From the NCBI GenBank assembly GCA_012518215.1, contig JAAYSV010000043.1, positions 1 through 58,353 on the forward strand: 58,353 nucleotides of DNA, written 5' to 3'. The notes beneath the pieces are model-generated. The model ran no database searches and was not told the DNA's origin. It saw nothing but the letters and a program-made list of their open reading frames with translations. A program made the position numbers and the translations under genes. Of the stretch, positions 38,973 to 48,005 are shown piece after piece. Position 1 is the first letter of the stretch, and each line of letters starts with the position of its first letter. This DNA comes from Bacillota bacterium (lineage in GTDB: Bacteria > Bacillota > Dethiobacteria > DTU022 > PWGO01).

Positions 38973-39222
38973 GGTACTCCTTTCAAATTTCTCTTGCCTC
39001 TTGCGCTCCCCTTCTTGTTTCCCTTTAGTGCTGCTATTTGCTCTTGTCGATTCCCTTCTTTCTGCTCCTTCTTAATACATTGATAAGACCTCCTTAATTT
39101 ATATTATATATTCCAAATTACATCGATTGACTATTCTGCCTCCGGGGTAAAAAATCAAAATCAACTTAATATTTTTCTCTATAGTGCCTTCCCCATATTT
39201 TGCCAATCCTTTACAAAACAAA
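38973..39222. other. AT-rich spacer at the right end of the islet
   Basis: Besides the short Lys/Gln-rich open stretch on the minus strand (about 38990-39095), I see no gene, recombinase or repeat here. Confidence 0.4.
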
Positions 39223-39249
39223 AAAGCACCAGACTGAATCCGGTGCTTT
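39223..39249 (-). terminator. Rho-independent terminator of rplM-rpsI
   Basis: AAAGCACC (39223-39230) pairs with GGTGCTTT (39242-39249). On the minus strand the hairpin is followed by TTTTTTGTTTTG. It lies 27 nt beyond the rpsI stop codon. Confidence 0.85.
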
Positions 39250-39273
39250 GATTGTAAACTTGTATATGTTTTG

Positions 39274-39291
39274 CTTTATCTCTTCGAGAAC
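39274..39291. repeat. Right attachment-like repeat (true 3' end of rpsI)
   Basis: The sequence CTTTATCTCTTCGAGAAC spans the last codons and stop of rpsI and matches the left copy at 35725-35742 in 16 of 18 positions. Confidence 0.65.
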
Positions 39292-39668
39292 TGTGGCGCG
39301 CGGCGGGCACCTTTGAGGCCGTATTTCTTGCGTTCTTTCATCCGCGGATCACGGGTAAGAAAGCCGCCTTTCTTCAACACATGCCGTAATTCGGGATTGC
39401 TCTGCAGCAAAGCTCGGGCTATCCCGTGGCGGACGGCTCCGGCCTGCCCTGTCAATCCCCCGCCTTCCACCTTGGCAATAACATTGTATTTGCCTTCAAC
39501 ACCGGTGGAAACCAGAGGATGGCGAACCATCAACCTGAGCGCTTCCATTTCAAAATATTCGTCCATGGGCCTTTTGTTGATGATTATCTCACCGTTACCC
39601 GGCAGAAGCCGAACGCGGGCTATGGCAACTTTTCTCCGCCCTGTTCCCTGGTATTGAACCTGAGCCAA
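39276..39668 (-). CDS. rpsI: 30S ribosomal protein S9
   Basis: 130 residues, the usual length for S9. It begins [13 protein letters not shown] and ends with the universal A-P-Q-F-S-K-R tail that reaches the P-site tRNA. It follows rplM by 3 bp in the conserved L13-S9 pair. Its 3' end is the site at which the McrBC islet appears to have inserted, without loss of any C-terminal residue. Confidence 0.98.
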   Translation of the reverse strand: MAQVQYQGTGRRKVAIARVRLLPGNGEIIINKRPMDEYFEMEALRLMVRHPLVSTGVEGKYNVIAKVEGGGLTGQAGAVRHGIARALLQSNPELRHVLKKGGFLTRDPRMKERKKYGLKGARRAPQFSKR

Positions 39669-39671
39669 TCT

Positions 39672-40127
39672 CTACCCCTCCTTTTCCTCTCCCGCCCCGT
39701 TCCAGATCTGCGGGTTCTGGGCCTCGTGCGGATGTTCATTGCCCCTGTATACTTTCATCTTCTTGAGCATGGCTCTTCCAAGACGATTGTGGGGCAACAT
39801 GCCCTTGACCGCCAGATAGATGACCCGTTCGGGTTTTCGTTTCATCAAATCTGCAAAACTGGTTGTTTTCAGTCCCCCTGTATATCCGGAATGTCGGTAA
39901 TATACTTTCTGAACGGCCTTTTTGCCGGACAGGGCGACTTTATCGGCGTTGATGACGATGATATAATCTCCGGTATCCACGTGTGGAGTATAGATGGCTT
40001 TATGTTTTCCTCTGAGAATATGCGCTATCTGGGATGCCACCCTGCCCAGAGGTTTTCCGGCCACATCGATGATGTACCATTTCTGATCAACTTCACCCGG
40101 TTTTGCCATGTAAGTCTTGGCATTCAT
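39672..40127 (-). CDS. rplM: 50S ribosomal protein L13
   Basis: 151 residues, a few more than usual owing to a short C-terminal G-A-G-E-E-K-E-G tail. It contains [17 protein letters not shown] and [13 protein letters not shown]13 binds 23S rRNA early in assembly. ATG 40127 follows AGGAGG. It heads a separate rplM-rpsI transcript with a strong promoter and leader. Confidence 0.98.
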   Translation of the reverse strand: MNAKTYMAKPGEVDQKWYIIDVAGKPLGRVASQIAHILRGKHKAIYTPHVDTGDYIIVINADKVALSGKKAVQKVYYRHSGYTGGLKTTSFADLMKRKPERVIYLAVKGMLPHNRLGRAMLKKMKVYRGNEHPHEAQNPQIWNGAGEEKEG

Positions 40128-40232
40128 TTTTATCCTCCTGTACTATCATCTACCCCGTTGAAAACGGTAACTGTATTGCAAGCGGCGTACACTCACGAGG
40201 TAGATTGTATTATACCATCCTGCGCCTGTCAA
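40128..40232 (-). promoter_or_regulatory. rplM-rpsI promoter and structured leader
   Basis: TTGACA (40227-40232) and TACAAT (40204-40209) with a 17-nt spacer form a near-consensus promoter, with the start near 40197. The roughly 70-nt leader contains a CCGTT-loop-AACGG hairpin (40155-40167) shortly before the ribosome site. Firmicute rplM genes often carry an autoregulatory L13 leader, and this may be one, but I could not match the consensus by eye. Confidence 0.55.
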
Positions 40233-40243
40233 GGGAGGCTATG

Positions 40244-40999
40244 CTATTTTTTGTTCCCGTAGTTTACTTTTTCCAGGCAGACTCCTCTGGCCGGAAGTGC
40301 CGGTCCGAGGCGCGAGTGCAGGGAGGGATTTTCAAGTGCCTCACCGAGCACAGCAGCGCCCAGATCACCCTTTCCCATCTCCACAAGGGCGCCGGCCAGA
40401 AAGCGCACCATCTTGTAAAGGAAACCATCGCCTTCCAGAAGAATGCGGATGATCTGCCGCTCCCTGTCTTCTCTTGTCCGGGCATGGTAAATGATGCGCC
40501 GCGTGTCCTTGACCTTGCCGCCCGCAGCCTGAAATAGTCTGAAATCATGCCGCCCTTCTATGATGCGGCAACCTTCTTCCATGCGTTGCAAATCCAGTTT
40601 TGCCGGGCAATGCCATGCATATCTTCGCTCCATCACTTGGATAAATTCAGCAGTATCGATGGTGTAGCTGTATACCTTGCTTACCGCATCGTGACCGGCA
40701 TGAAAACCCTCCCCGACCACTTCCGCTTTCCAGACGACGATCTCCCGGGGCAGTTTTGTATTCAATGCCCAGGGTATGCGATCCACCGGAACAAGCGGTT
40801 CCGCCTCGTAGTTGACTGCCTGCCCACGCGCATGAACCCCGGCATCGGTGCGTCCCGCACATTTTATCCTGATCGGCACACCATATATCTGCAAGAGTGC
40901 TTCTTCCAGTTTTTCCTGAATGGTAACAGCATTTCTTTGCAGTTGAAATCCCCCGTATTCTGTCCCATCGTAGGATACCCGCAACAGTATGTTTTCCAT
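40244..40999 (-). CDS. truA: tRNA pseudouridine(38-40) synthase TruA
   Basis: 251 residues. The catalytic Asp52 lies in G-R-T-D-A-G-V-H-A-R-G-Q, and the N-terminal Y-D-G-T-E-Y-G-G-F-Q motif is typical. It makes pseudouridine at positions 38-40 of many tRNA anticodon arms. ATG 40999 follows GGGGAG. It is the last gene of the long superoperon, 21 bp after ecfT. Confidence 0.96.
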   Translation of the reverse strand: MENILLRVSYDGTEYGGFQLQRNAVTIQEKLEEALLQIYGVPIRIKCAGRTDAGVHARGQAVNYEAEPLVPVDRIPWALNTKLPREIVVWKAEVVGEGFHAGHDAVSKVYSYTIDTAEFIQVMERRYAWHCPAKLDLQRMEEGCRIIEGRHDFRLFQAAGGKVKDTRRIIYHARTREDRERQIIRILLEGDGFLYKMVRFLAGALVEMGKGDLGAAVLGEALENPSLHSRLGPALPARGVCLEKVNYGNKK

Positions 41000-41020
41000 G
41001 CAATCTCCCCGTGATAAATT

Positions 41021-41839
41021 TTATGACCAGAACGCAGGCATACGGCTTGAAACGGTGACCGCCACTACCAGTGCCGACATGACGATAACGACATAGTCGT
41101 TCCGCCCGAAGTTCTGTTCATGAAGGCTGCTTCTTGTTCCACCGACTCTGTAACAGCGTGCTTCCATCGCTACGGCCAGTTCGTCGGCACGCCGGAAGGC
41201 GCTGACAAAAAGAGGTATCATCACCGGAACAAGGAACCGTATCCTTTTTAAAATATGACCCTCCTTGAAATTTGCTCCCCTGGCTGTCTGGGCCCGTATT
41301 ATACGTTCACTTTCTTCCATCAAAACAGGAATGAAGCGCAGGGCAATGGTCAGGATCATGGCTATTTCAGCCACGGGGATTTTAAGGTATTTCAAGGGGC
41401 GGAGAAAATATTCCATTCCCCCGGTAAGGGCCAGAGGCGTTGTCGTGAGGGTTACCAGCATGGTGAACAAAATAAGCAGGATGAGGCGAAAAACCGTAAA
41501 CAGCCCCATTTCCACCCCCACGGATTCGATGGTGACCGGGCCGTAGCGAAACAGCACCCGCCCCCCGCGTGTAAAGAAAACGTGGAGAAAAAGCGTCAAC
41601 GCGATGATATAGATGATCGGCTTCAGGCCACGCACCATGAATCTGAAGGGGATACGCGATCCGGCATGGAGCAGCACCGCCAGCAGAAAAAAAGGAATCA
41701 ACAACAACAGTTTGTTGACCATGAAGATAGCTACAATGAACATCAGCAACGCCAGAAGTTTGCATCTGGGGTCCAGGCGGTGCATGAAGGTATCACCGGG
41801 GATATATTGTCCGATGGTGATGCTATTGCTGATAGTCAA
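41021..41839 (-). CDS. ecfT: ECF transporter transmembrane subunit EcfT
   Basis: 272 residues with five to six membrane helices and long cytoplasmic coupling helices. The first coupling motif reads Q-T-A-R-G-A-N; the second, normally A-R-G-Y-like, appears as E-A-R-C-Y-R-V-G. EcfT links the two ATPases to interchangeable vitamin- or metal-binding S-components. No S-component is in the window, so this is a group II shared module. It overlaps ecfA2 by 4 bp. Confidence 0.95.
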   Translation of the reverse strand: MTISNSITIGQYIPGDTFMHRLDPRCKLLALLMFIVAIFMVNKLLLLIPFFLLAVLLHAGSRIPFRFMVRGLKPIIYIIALTLFLHVFFTRGGRVLFRYGPVTIESVGVEMGLFTVFRLILLILFTMLVTLTTTPLALTGGMEYFLRPLKYLKIPVAEIAMILTIALRFIPVLMEESERIIRAQTARGANFKEGHILKRIRFLVPVMIPLFVSAFRRADELAVAMEARCYRVGGTRSSLHEQNFGRNDYVVIVMSALVVAVTVSSRMPAFWS

Positions 41840-42696
41840 TCCCCGCCGCCTCCCTTCAATTTGGCCTCGATCTCCCTGCAGGCATCCTCAAGGGAGAAGA
41901 TATCCGTTCTGACATCCCGCCCCCCGTCCCGGAGCTGATGCATCAACAGGGTCACCGGGGGCAGATCCAATCCGTAGTTTTTCAGGCACGAGCGGTCGGC
42001 AAAGACCTTCTCCCGCTCCCCATGCAAAACCAGTTTCCCCTCATGCAAAACAAAGATCTTCCGTGCATGATCGACGATATCTTCGAGACGATGTGAAACC
42101 ATTATCACGGTCATTCCCTGCCGATGAAGGTTTTCGATGTAGCCCAGCAATTCTTTCCGCCCACGGGGATCAAGGCCGGCGGTCGGTTCATCCAGTATCA
42201 AGGCTTCCGGCCCCATGGCCATGATTCCGGCCAGGGCAACCCGGCGCATCTCCCCCCCGCTCAACCTGAAAGGCGACTGGTCCCCGATCCGGTTATAATC
42301 CAGCCCGACCTGCTCCAGCGCTTTTCTTACCCGGGTGCCAACTTCTTCCCGGGGCAGTCCCATATTCATTGGGCCGAAAGATACATCCTGAAAAACTGTT
42401 TCGGCAAAAAGTTGCTGTTCGGGATGTTGAAACATTATCCCCAGGCGCTTGCGCAATGCATTCATTGATGAAGCATCATCATCCGTGGGCAATCCATCGA
42501 TGATCACCTGCCCCGCGGAAGGAAACAGCAATCCGGATAGAAGCTGCAGCAGCGTTGTCTTGCCGGCTCCCGAAGAACCGATTATTCCGGCAAACTCGCC
42601 GCGCGCCACGGAGAGAGTGATTCCTTTCAAGGCATGAACCTCTAACGGTGTGCCTGGCATGTATTTGAAGTGCAGATCGGTTGCTTTCAAGAACAT
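41836..42696 (-). CDS. ecfA2: ECF transporter ATPase EcfA2
   Basis: 286 residues with all ABC ATPase motifs: Walker A G-S-S-G-A-G-K-T-T, Q-loop F-Q-H-P-E-Q-Q-L-F-A-E-T-V, signature L-S-G-G-E-M-R-R-V-A-L-A, Walker B L-I-L-D-E-P-T-A-G-L-D and the switch His. The E-Q-Q-L-F after the Q-loop is typical of EcfA2. It pairs with EcfA1 to drive uptake through EcfT. It overlaps both neighbours by a few bases. Confidence 0.96.
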   Translation of the reverse strand: MFLKATDLHFKYMPGTPLEVHALKGITLSVARGEFAGIIGSSGAGKTTLLQLLSGLLFPSAGQVIIDGLPTDDDASSMNALRKRLGIMFQHPEQQLFAETVFQDVSFGPMNMGLPREEVGTRVRKALEQVGLDYNRIGDQSPFRLSGGEMRRVALAGIMAMGPEALILDEPTAGLDPRGRKELLGYIENLHRQGMTVIMVSHRLEDIVDHARKIFVLHEGKLVLHGEREKVFADRSCLKNYGLDLPPVTLLMHQLRDGGRDVRTDIFSLEDACREIEAKLKGGGGD

Positions 42697-43517
42697 AAGA
42701 ATTCCACCAGCTGGTCGTTGCGTATTACCCCGGAAGGCACTTCAAATCCTGCAGATCGGAGCCGTTGCGCCATGGTGGCCGCGACCGGGGCTTCAAGCCC
42801 CCACCCTTTCAAACGATCAGACATTCCCAGGACCTCCCCCGGAGGACCTTCCTGCACGATCAGGCCATCAAACATCACCATGACACGGGCGGCTTCGGCC
42901 GCCTCCTCCATCGAATGGGTGACATGGATGATGGTCATATTTTTTTCTTCGTTCAACCTGGCCAGAAGGCCCATGATTTCCCGTTGCCCCCGGGGGTCCA
43001 GGAGCGATGTCGGTTCATCAAGAAGAAGACATGAAGGGCGCATGGCCAGGGCTCCTGCAATGGCAACGCGCTGTTTCTCTCCCCCCGAAAGAAGATGCGG
43101 CGCCAGTTTCGCAAGGTGGGCAATGCCCGCCGCAGACATGGCTTCCTTTACTCTTTCCCGGATTTCCGATGAGGGAATGCCCAGGTTTTCGGGGCCGAAA
43201 GCAACGTCTTCTTCCACGGTTGTGGCGACAATCTGGTTATCAGGATTTTGAAATACCATTCCGCAATTCTTCCTGATGAGCTGTACATCATTGCCGTTTT
43301 CCACAGAAAAATCCCCTACACGGACTTTCCCGCCGGTAGGGGTCAGCAAAGCATTGAAATGTTTGATAAGCGTTGACTTGCCGGAACCGTTGGGCCCGAT
43401 AATGGCCACATATTCGCCCCTGTGGATCTCAACATCTATCCCTTTCAAAGCATTTACGATTCCGGACGAGGTCTCGTAATCGAATACGAGCCCTTCAGCA
43501 GCAATTATTGAAACCAA
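42687..43517 (-). CDS. ecfA1: ECF transporter ATPase EcfA1
   Basis: 276 residues. Walker A is G-P-N-G-S-G-K-S-T, the Q-loop reads F-Q-N-P-D-N-Q-I-V-A-T-T-V as is usual for EcfA1, the signature is L-S-G-G-E-K-Q-R-V-A-I-A and Walker B is L-L-L-D-E-P-T-S-L-L-D. It follows rplQ by 37 bp, the common Firmicute arrangement rplQ-ecfA1-ecfA2-ecfT-truA. Confidence 0.96.
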   Translation of the reverse strand: MVSIIAAEGLVFDYETSSGIVNALKGIDVEIHRGEYVAIIGPNGSGKSTLIKHFNALLTPTGGKVRVGDFSVENGNDVQLIRKNCGMVFQNPDNQIVATTVEEDVAFGPENLGIPSSEIRERVKEAMSAAGIAHLAKLAPHLLSGGEKQRVAIAGALAMRPSCLLLDEPTSLLDPRGQREIMGLLARLNEEKNMTIIHVTHSMEEAAEAARVMVMFDGLIVQEGPPGEVLGMSDRLKGWGLEAPVAATMAQRLRSAGFEVPSGVIRNDQLVEFLCS

Positions 43518-43554
43518 GAGATAAACTCCTTACTGTTGATACTGCCAAAAATCA

Positions 43555-43899
43555 TTAACTGGTCAGCTCCAACAAAACCATTGAAGCCCCGTCGCCGCGA
43601 CGATAATATAATTTGGTCATCCTGGTATAGCCGCCGTTTCTCTCCTCCATGCGAGGGCCGATTTTTTCAAAAAGTTTGGTCACTACATCCTCATCCATAA
43701 GAAAAGCAAGCGCCTGTCTGCGGGCATGAAGATCCCCGCGTTTGGCCAGGGTAATCATCCTGTCGGTCAACCGTTTTACTTCCCGGGCCTTGGCTTCTGT
43801 TGTTTCCATTCTTTCGATTTTCAACAAAGAAGTAACCTGATTCCTCAACAGGGCTCGGCGCGGGCCGATCTTTCTCCCCATTTTTCGCTTCCGTGGCAT
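43555..43899 (-). CDS. rplQ: 50S ribosomal protein L17
   Basis: 114 residues, the short bacterial L17 form, with [16 protein letters not shown] at the N-terminus and the Y-T-R-M-T-K-L motif near the end. It follows rpoA by 27 bp as in nearly all bacteria. Confidence 0.98.
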   Translation of the reverse strand: MPRKRKMGRKIGPRRALLRNQVTSLLKIERMETTEAKAREVKRLTDRMITLAKRGDLHARRQALAFLMDEDVVTKLFEKIGPRMEERNGGYTRMTKLYYRRGDGASMVLLELTS

Positions 43900-43926
43900 G
43901 ACTAAGCCCCCTCCTCCCCATTTGCT

Positions 43927-44892
43927 CTAACTCTCGTCTTCTTCCTTCTCCCGCAGGGCAAGATCATACTCGGCCAATTTGTTGGTGATCTCTTCCAGAG
44001 ATTTCTTGCCCAGGTTGCGGACTTTCATCAAATCATCCTCGGTTTTTTCTATAAGCTCCCCGACTACATTGATACCCGCCCTCTTGAGGCAGTTAAATGA
44101 GCGAACCGAAAGATCAAGTTCCTCGATTGTCAGCCCCAGATCCTTATCTTTCCCTTCTTCTTCCTCATCGGCAATGATTTCCACTTCATCGGTTTTTTCG
44201 GTCAGATTGATAAAGATGTTCAGGTGCGTATTAAGTATTTTTGCCGCCAGGCTGATCGATTCTTCCGCGCTGACGCTTCCATCCGTCCATACTTCCAGGG
44301 TCAGCCGATCGTAATCCGTCTTCTGCCCGACCCGCGTATCCTCGACAGCGTAATTTACTTTACGGATGGGCGAAAAGAAAGAATCCAACGGTATAACACC
44401 TATGGGTTGCTGCGGGTGCTTGTTCTGATCCGCGGGTACATAACCGCGGCCATTGGCCACATTTATTTCCATGTTGAGTTCAGCCCCCTTGGAAAGAGTG
44501 GCAATCAACATCTCCGGATTCAATATCTCCACGTCGGACGGAACGGTTATGTCACCGGCCCTGATCTCCTTGGGACCAGTCTCCTCGATCATCAGCACCT
44601 GCGGTTCGTCTGAAGAGACTTTCATACACAGATCCTTCAAGCGAAGGACAATCTCCACCGTATCTTCCACAACACCCTCTATCGTTGAAAATTCGTGGAG
44701 GACATTGTCTATCTTGATACTGGTGACGGCGGCCCCTTTCAGGGATGAAAGCAGTATCCTCCTCAAAGCAACCCCCAAGGTGGTCCCATAACCTCTTTCC
44801 AGCGGTTCAATGATAAACTTGCCATAGTTACCATTGTCTTCATCCTTGACTTCAACCAGGTCAATCTTTGCTTTCTGCTCGATCTCAATCAT
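43927..44892 (-). CDS. rpoA: DNA-directed RNA polymerase subunit alpha
   Basis: 321 residues: an N-terminal assembly domain with [22 protein letters not shown], an acidic linker (E-E-E-E-G-K-D-K-D), and the C-terminal domain with [14 protein letters not shown] and [12 protein letters not shown]. It nucleates polymerase assembly and contacts UP elements and activators. It lies 79 bp after rpsD. Confidence 0.98.
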   Translation of the reverse strand: MIEIEQKAKIDLVEVKDEDNGNYGKFIIEPLERGYGTTLGVALRRILLSSLKGAAVTSIKIDNVLHEFSTIEGVVEDTVEIVLRLKDLCMKVSSDEPQVLMIEETGPKEIRAGDITVPSDVEILNPEMLIATLSKGAELNMEINVANGRGYVPADQNKHPQQPIGVIPLDSFFSPIRKVNYAVEDTRVGQKTDYDRLTLEVWTDGSVSAEESISLAAKILNTHLNIFINLTEKTDEVEIIADEEEEGKDKDLGLTIEELDLSVRSFNCLKRAGINVVGELIEKTEDDLMKVRNLGKKSLEEITNKLAEYDLALREKEEDES

Positions 44893-44971
44893 GTTTTACT
44901 GAAAACCCCCTTCTGTTCAGGGTAACATTCATTTGATGGGGCTTCGATCACCCATTCAATGATATCTTACT

Positions 44972-45601
44972 TTACAACCTGGAATACATCTCCACTATCA
45001 AGTGTTCGGAAATAGGAATATCTATCTCGTCACGGGCAGGAACCCGCAGTACTTTCCCCCGCAAATTTTCAATATCAGCTTCAAGCCATTCGACTATCCC
45101 TACCTGCTCGCCGACTTCCTTGATATACTGAAAAATTTTCTTGCCCTTGCTTTTTTCCCGGACGGCAATCTCATCCCCGGCCTTGGTCTGATAGGACGGT
45201 ATATCAACTTTGCGGCCATTCACCTCAAAGTGGCCATGCCTGACCAGCTGCCTTGCTTCGGAACGCGATCTGGCCAGCCCCATGCGAAAGACGGTATTAT
45301 CAAGGCGGCTCTCCAAAATTTGCAATAATATCTCGCCGGTAACCCCTCTTCTCCGGTCTGCCTCGGCAAAGTACCTTCTGAATTGACCCTCAAGAACACC
45401 ATAGATACGCCGGGCTTTCTGCTTCTCCCTCAACTGCAATCCGTATTCGGATACCTTTCCCCTCCCCTGCCCGTGCTGTCCGGGCGGGTAAGCATGCCTG
45501 GTAAAGGCACATTTGTCCGTGTAACAACGCTCTCCCTTTAAAAATAATTTTACGCCTTCCCTGCGGCATAGCCGGCAAACAGACTGAGTGTATCGTGCCA
45601 T
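44972..45601 (-). CDS. rpsD: 30S ribosomal protein S4, zinc-binding form
   Basis: 209 residues. The N-terminus carries four cysteines (Cys9, Cys12, Cys26, Cys31), the zinc-binding C+ form. The S4 RNA-binding domain has [22 protein letters not shown]4 nucleates 30S assembly and in many bacteria represses its own operon; no leader pseudoknot could be confirmed here. Confidence 0.98.
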   Translation of the reverse strand: MARYTQSVCRLCRREGVKLFLKGERCYTDKCAFTRHAYPPGQHGQGRGKVSEYGLQLREKQKARRIYGVLEGQFRRYFAEADRRRGVTGEILLQILESRLDNTVFRMGLARSRSEARQLVRHGHFEVNGRKVDIPSYQTKAGDEIAVREKSKGKKIFQYIKEVGEQVGIVEWLEADIENLRGKVLRVPARDEIDIPISEHLIVEMYSRL

Positions 45602-45638
45602 GATTTGTAATTATTCACCTCCGATATAAGAATTGGAT

Positions 45639-46031
45639 TTAAACCCTTCGTCTTTTGGGCGGGCGGCATCCGTTATGGGGTATAGGTGTACAATCTTTGA
45701 TTACATTTACCTCCAACCCCGCTGCCTGGAGAGAACGGATCGCTGCTTCCCTGCCGGAACCAGGGCCCTTGACATATACCTCGATATGTTTCATACCATG
45801 TTCCATGGCTTCCCTGGCCGCTGCATCCGCGGCAACCTGTGCCGCAAAAGGCGTCGATTTGCGAGATCCCTTGAATCCCGAATTGCCGGCACTGGACCAG
45901 CAGATACAATTGCCCTGCATATCGCTTATGGATATGATTGTATTGTTGAACGTTGATTTTATGTGAGCAATACCGCGTTCTACATTTTTTCTCTCTTTCC
46001 GTCTAACGCGGGCTCCCCTTGTTCGCTTCAA
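45639..46031 (-). CDS. rpsK: 30S ribosomal protein S11
   Basis: 130 residues, with the conserved [16 protein letters not shown] and the C-terminal [19 protein letters not shown]11 forms part of the 30S platform near the E site. It lies between rpsM and rpsD as usual. Confidence 0.98.
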   Translation of the reverse strand: MKRTRGARVRRKERKNVERGIAHIKSTFNNTIISISDMQGNCICWSSAGNSGFKGSRKSTPFAAQVAADAAAREAMEHGMKHIEVYVKGPGSGREAAIRSLQAAGLEVNVIKDCTPIPHNGCRPPKRRRV

Positions 46032-46059
46032 GTCTGTCCTCCTCCCTTCCGATCAAAAT

Positions 46060-46428
46060 TTACCTGCGGTGAACACCTACCGTTCTCCGCGGGCCTTTAC
46101 GTGTACGCGCATTGTTTTTTGTTGTCTGCCCCCTGACCGGCAACCCCCGGCGATGACGGATTCCCCGGTAACAATTGATCTCTACAAGTCTTTTGATGTT
46201 CATGGAGACTACACGACGCAGATCACCCTCAACCTGGTAATTCTTGCCGATATAATCCCGCAGGCGGTTTGCCTCCTCCTCCGTCAGATCCCTGACCCGT
46301 TTCTGTAGATCGATATTTGATTCCTGAACCGCTTCAAGAGCTCTGTTTCTACCTATACCGTATATATGAGTCAAGGCGATACAAACTCTCTTGTCTCGCG
46401 GCAAATCTACCCCTGCTATCCTGGCCAA
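46060..46428 (-). CDS. rpsM: 30S ribosomal protein S13
   Basis: 122 residues from TTG 46428. That codon follows GGAGGT at 6 nt and gives the family N-terminus (M)-A-R-I-A-G-V-D-L-P; the longer upstream frame has no ribosome site and no conserved sequence. The C-terminal [16 protein letters not shown] motif is intact. S13 contacts the P-site tRNA and bridges to the 50S. Confidence 0.97.
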   Translation of the reverse strand: MARIAGVDLPRDKRVCIALTHIYGIGRNRALEAVQESNIDLQKRVRDLTEEEANRLRDYIGKNYQVEGDLRRVVSMNIKRLVEINCYRGIRHRRGLPVRGQTTKNNARTRKGPRRTVGVHRR

Positions 46429-46541
46429 TACAACACCTCCTCCCCAAAATTCTTGGCAATCAGATCCTGATAATAACAAACAACATCTAGGGTATTATTT
46501 CCAATTCTGGCATCATGTATCCGGACCCGGCCGATATTCGG

Positions 46542-46576
46542 AACAATATTGTTTCTGCCGGTAGATCACCACCGGC
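46542..46576 (-). other. Hairpin and palindrome between rpmJ and rpsM
   Basis: A GCCGGT/ACCGGC stem with an 8-nt loop (46557-46562, 46571-46576) abuts a perfect 12-bp palindrome AACAATATTGTT (46542-46553). There is no T-run, so it is not a standard terminator. The rpmJ-rpsM gap of about 150 nt is unusually long for this operon and may hold an attenuator or RNA-processing site. Confidence 0.35.
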
Positions 46577-46581
46577 ATGGC

Positions 46582-46934
<353 letters not shown>

Positions 46935-46954
46935 AAAATCACTCGACCTCCTTT

Positions 46955-47230
46955 TTACTCTTCCTTTCCTGCGATTGCTTCTTTGAGATAACGGCTGATC
47001 AGACTGTCGGTTATTTTCCCCGAGTTGATTCCCTCTACAAAAGCTGACGAAACAAAATTATGCTTCTGCAAATGAATCAGGTTCTTTTTCTTGGCCGAAC
47101 TCAGGGTCTTGCCCCGGCCGTCAACAACCAGCACATATCTGCTATCAACCCTTCTCCACACAAAATAATATTTGCCCCGATCCCTCCCGGCCAATGAACA
47201 TACCAGTTGCCCCGGCCTTATCTCCCCCAC
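46955..47230 (-). CDS. KOW-domain RNA-binding protein (L14e-like)
   Basis: 91 residues. The first 55 form a KOW/SH3-like barrel with [19 protein letters not shown]; the rest is helical and charged. Proteins of this kind, resembling archaeal ribosomal L14e, sit between map and infA in many Clostridia and are presumed to bind rRNA, but have no proven function. The start is GTG 47230. The location supports a ribosome-linked role. Confidence 0.88.
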   Translation of the reverse strand: MGEIRPGQLVCSLAGRDRGKYYFVWRRVDSRYVLVVDGRGKTLSSAKKKNLIHLQKHNFVSSAFVEGINSGKITDSLISRYLKEAIAGKEE

Positions 47231-47248
47231 TATTAGCCCCTCTCCTCA

Positions 47249-47995
47249 CTAAAGCAAAGTTAAAATTTCCGGGCCGGCGGAGGTGATAGCAACCGAATGC
47301 TCGAAATGAGCACACAGGCTACGGTCCGCTGTTACTACCGTCCATTGGTCGGCAAGTACCTCCACCTCCCAGGAACCGATGTTGACCATCGGTTCAATGG
47401 CCAGAACCATCCCTTCCCTCAGCCGGGGGCCCCTGCCCGGAAGTCCGAAATTGGGCACCTCCGGTGGCTCATGCATCCGGGTACCGATTCCATGACCGAC
47501 ATAATTCCTCACCACCGAGAATCCGAAACTTTCCACATAGGATTGGATGGCATGAGAAACATCCGATAGATGGTTTCCAATGCGCATCTGCTCGATAGCT
47601 TTTTCAAGTGCCCCCTCGGTTACCCTGACCAGGCGGCGGGCAGCCTTGTTTATTTTTCCCACGGGAAGGGTAACCGCCGCATCACCATGGTAACCCCGAA
47701 ATCTTGCCCCGGCATCGACACTTAAAATATCGCCTTCTTTCAATTTCCTGGTTCCGGGAATCCCATGTACCAACTCCTCGTTGATGCTGGTACAGATACT
47801 GGCCGGAAACCCCCTGTAACCCAGAAATGCCGGTTCTGCTCCCGCTTCCTTGATGATTTCCCGGGCCCGCTGATCCAATTCAGCCGTCTCCACACCGGGA
47901 ACTGCCATTGCTTTCATGGCTTGCAGAACCCGGGCCACGATCCTCCCGGCTTCACGCATTATGTCCAGTTCTTCCCTGGTTTTACTGATAATCAT
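47249..47995 (-). CDS. map: Methionine aminopeptidase, type I
   Basis: 248 residues with the pita-bread fold and the five metal ligands in D-A-G-A (preceded by S-V), G-D-A-A-V-T, H-G-I-G, E-P and a late Glu in H-S-V-A-I-T context. It removes the initiator Met from nascent proteins. It directly follows secY by 10 bp; the adk gene that usually separates them is absent. Confidence 0.97.
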   Translation of the reverse strand: MIISKTREELDIMREAGRIVARVLQAMKAMAVPGVETAELDQRAREIIKEAGAEPAFLGYRGFPASICTSINEELVHGIPGTRKLKEGDILSVDAGARFRGYHGDAAVTLPVGKINKAARRLVRVTEGALEKAIEQMRIGNHLSDVSHAIQSYVESFGFSVVRNYVGHGIGTRMHEPPEVPNFGLPGRGPRLREGMVLAIEPMVNIGSWEVEVLADQWTVVTADRSLCAHFEHSVAITSAGPEILTLL

Positions 47996-48005
47996 TTGAC
48001 ACCCA

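Larger units (their letters stand above)
35725..39291. mobile_element. AT-rich McrBC islet integrated at the 3' end of rpsI
   Basis: The stretch is far more AT-rich than the genes on either side and reads on the opposite strand. It is bounded by 18-bp direct repeats that match at 16 positions. The right copy is the end of rpsI, F-S-K-R-stop (TTC TCG AAG AGA TAA); the left copy reads TTC TCA AAA AGA TAA in the same strand and frame, with Pro at the same upstream position. GCAC-stem terminators follow both. Integration into the 3' end of a conserved gene with restoration of that end is a common strategy of islands. Cargo: mcrB (frameshifted), mcrC and two tiny frames. No recombinase is seen, so the islet may be mobilised in trans or be a deletion remnant. 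Confidence 0.65.

Noticed and set aside
38990-39095. Lys/Gln-rich stretch considered as a serine-recombinase C-terminus
   Set aside because: Only a loose resemblance to the tail of such proteins; no catalytic region or helix-turn-helix is present, so I do not call a recombinase.
40148-40205. ATCTACC/GGTAGAT inverted repeat around the rplM leader
   Set aside because: The 5' arm overlaps the -10 box, so it would not be in the transcript and cannot form a leader stem.
46429-46479. Longer rpsM frame starting upstream at 46479
   Set aside because: The extra residues are not conserved and the ribosome site GGAGGT lies inside them, pointing to TTG 46428.
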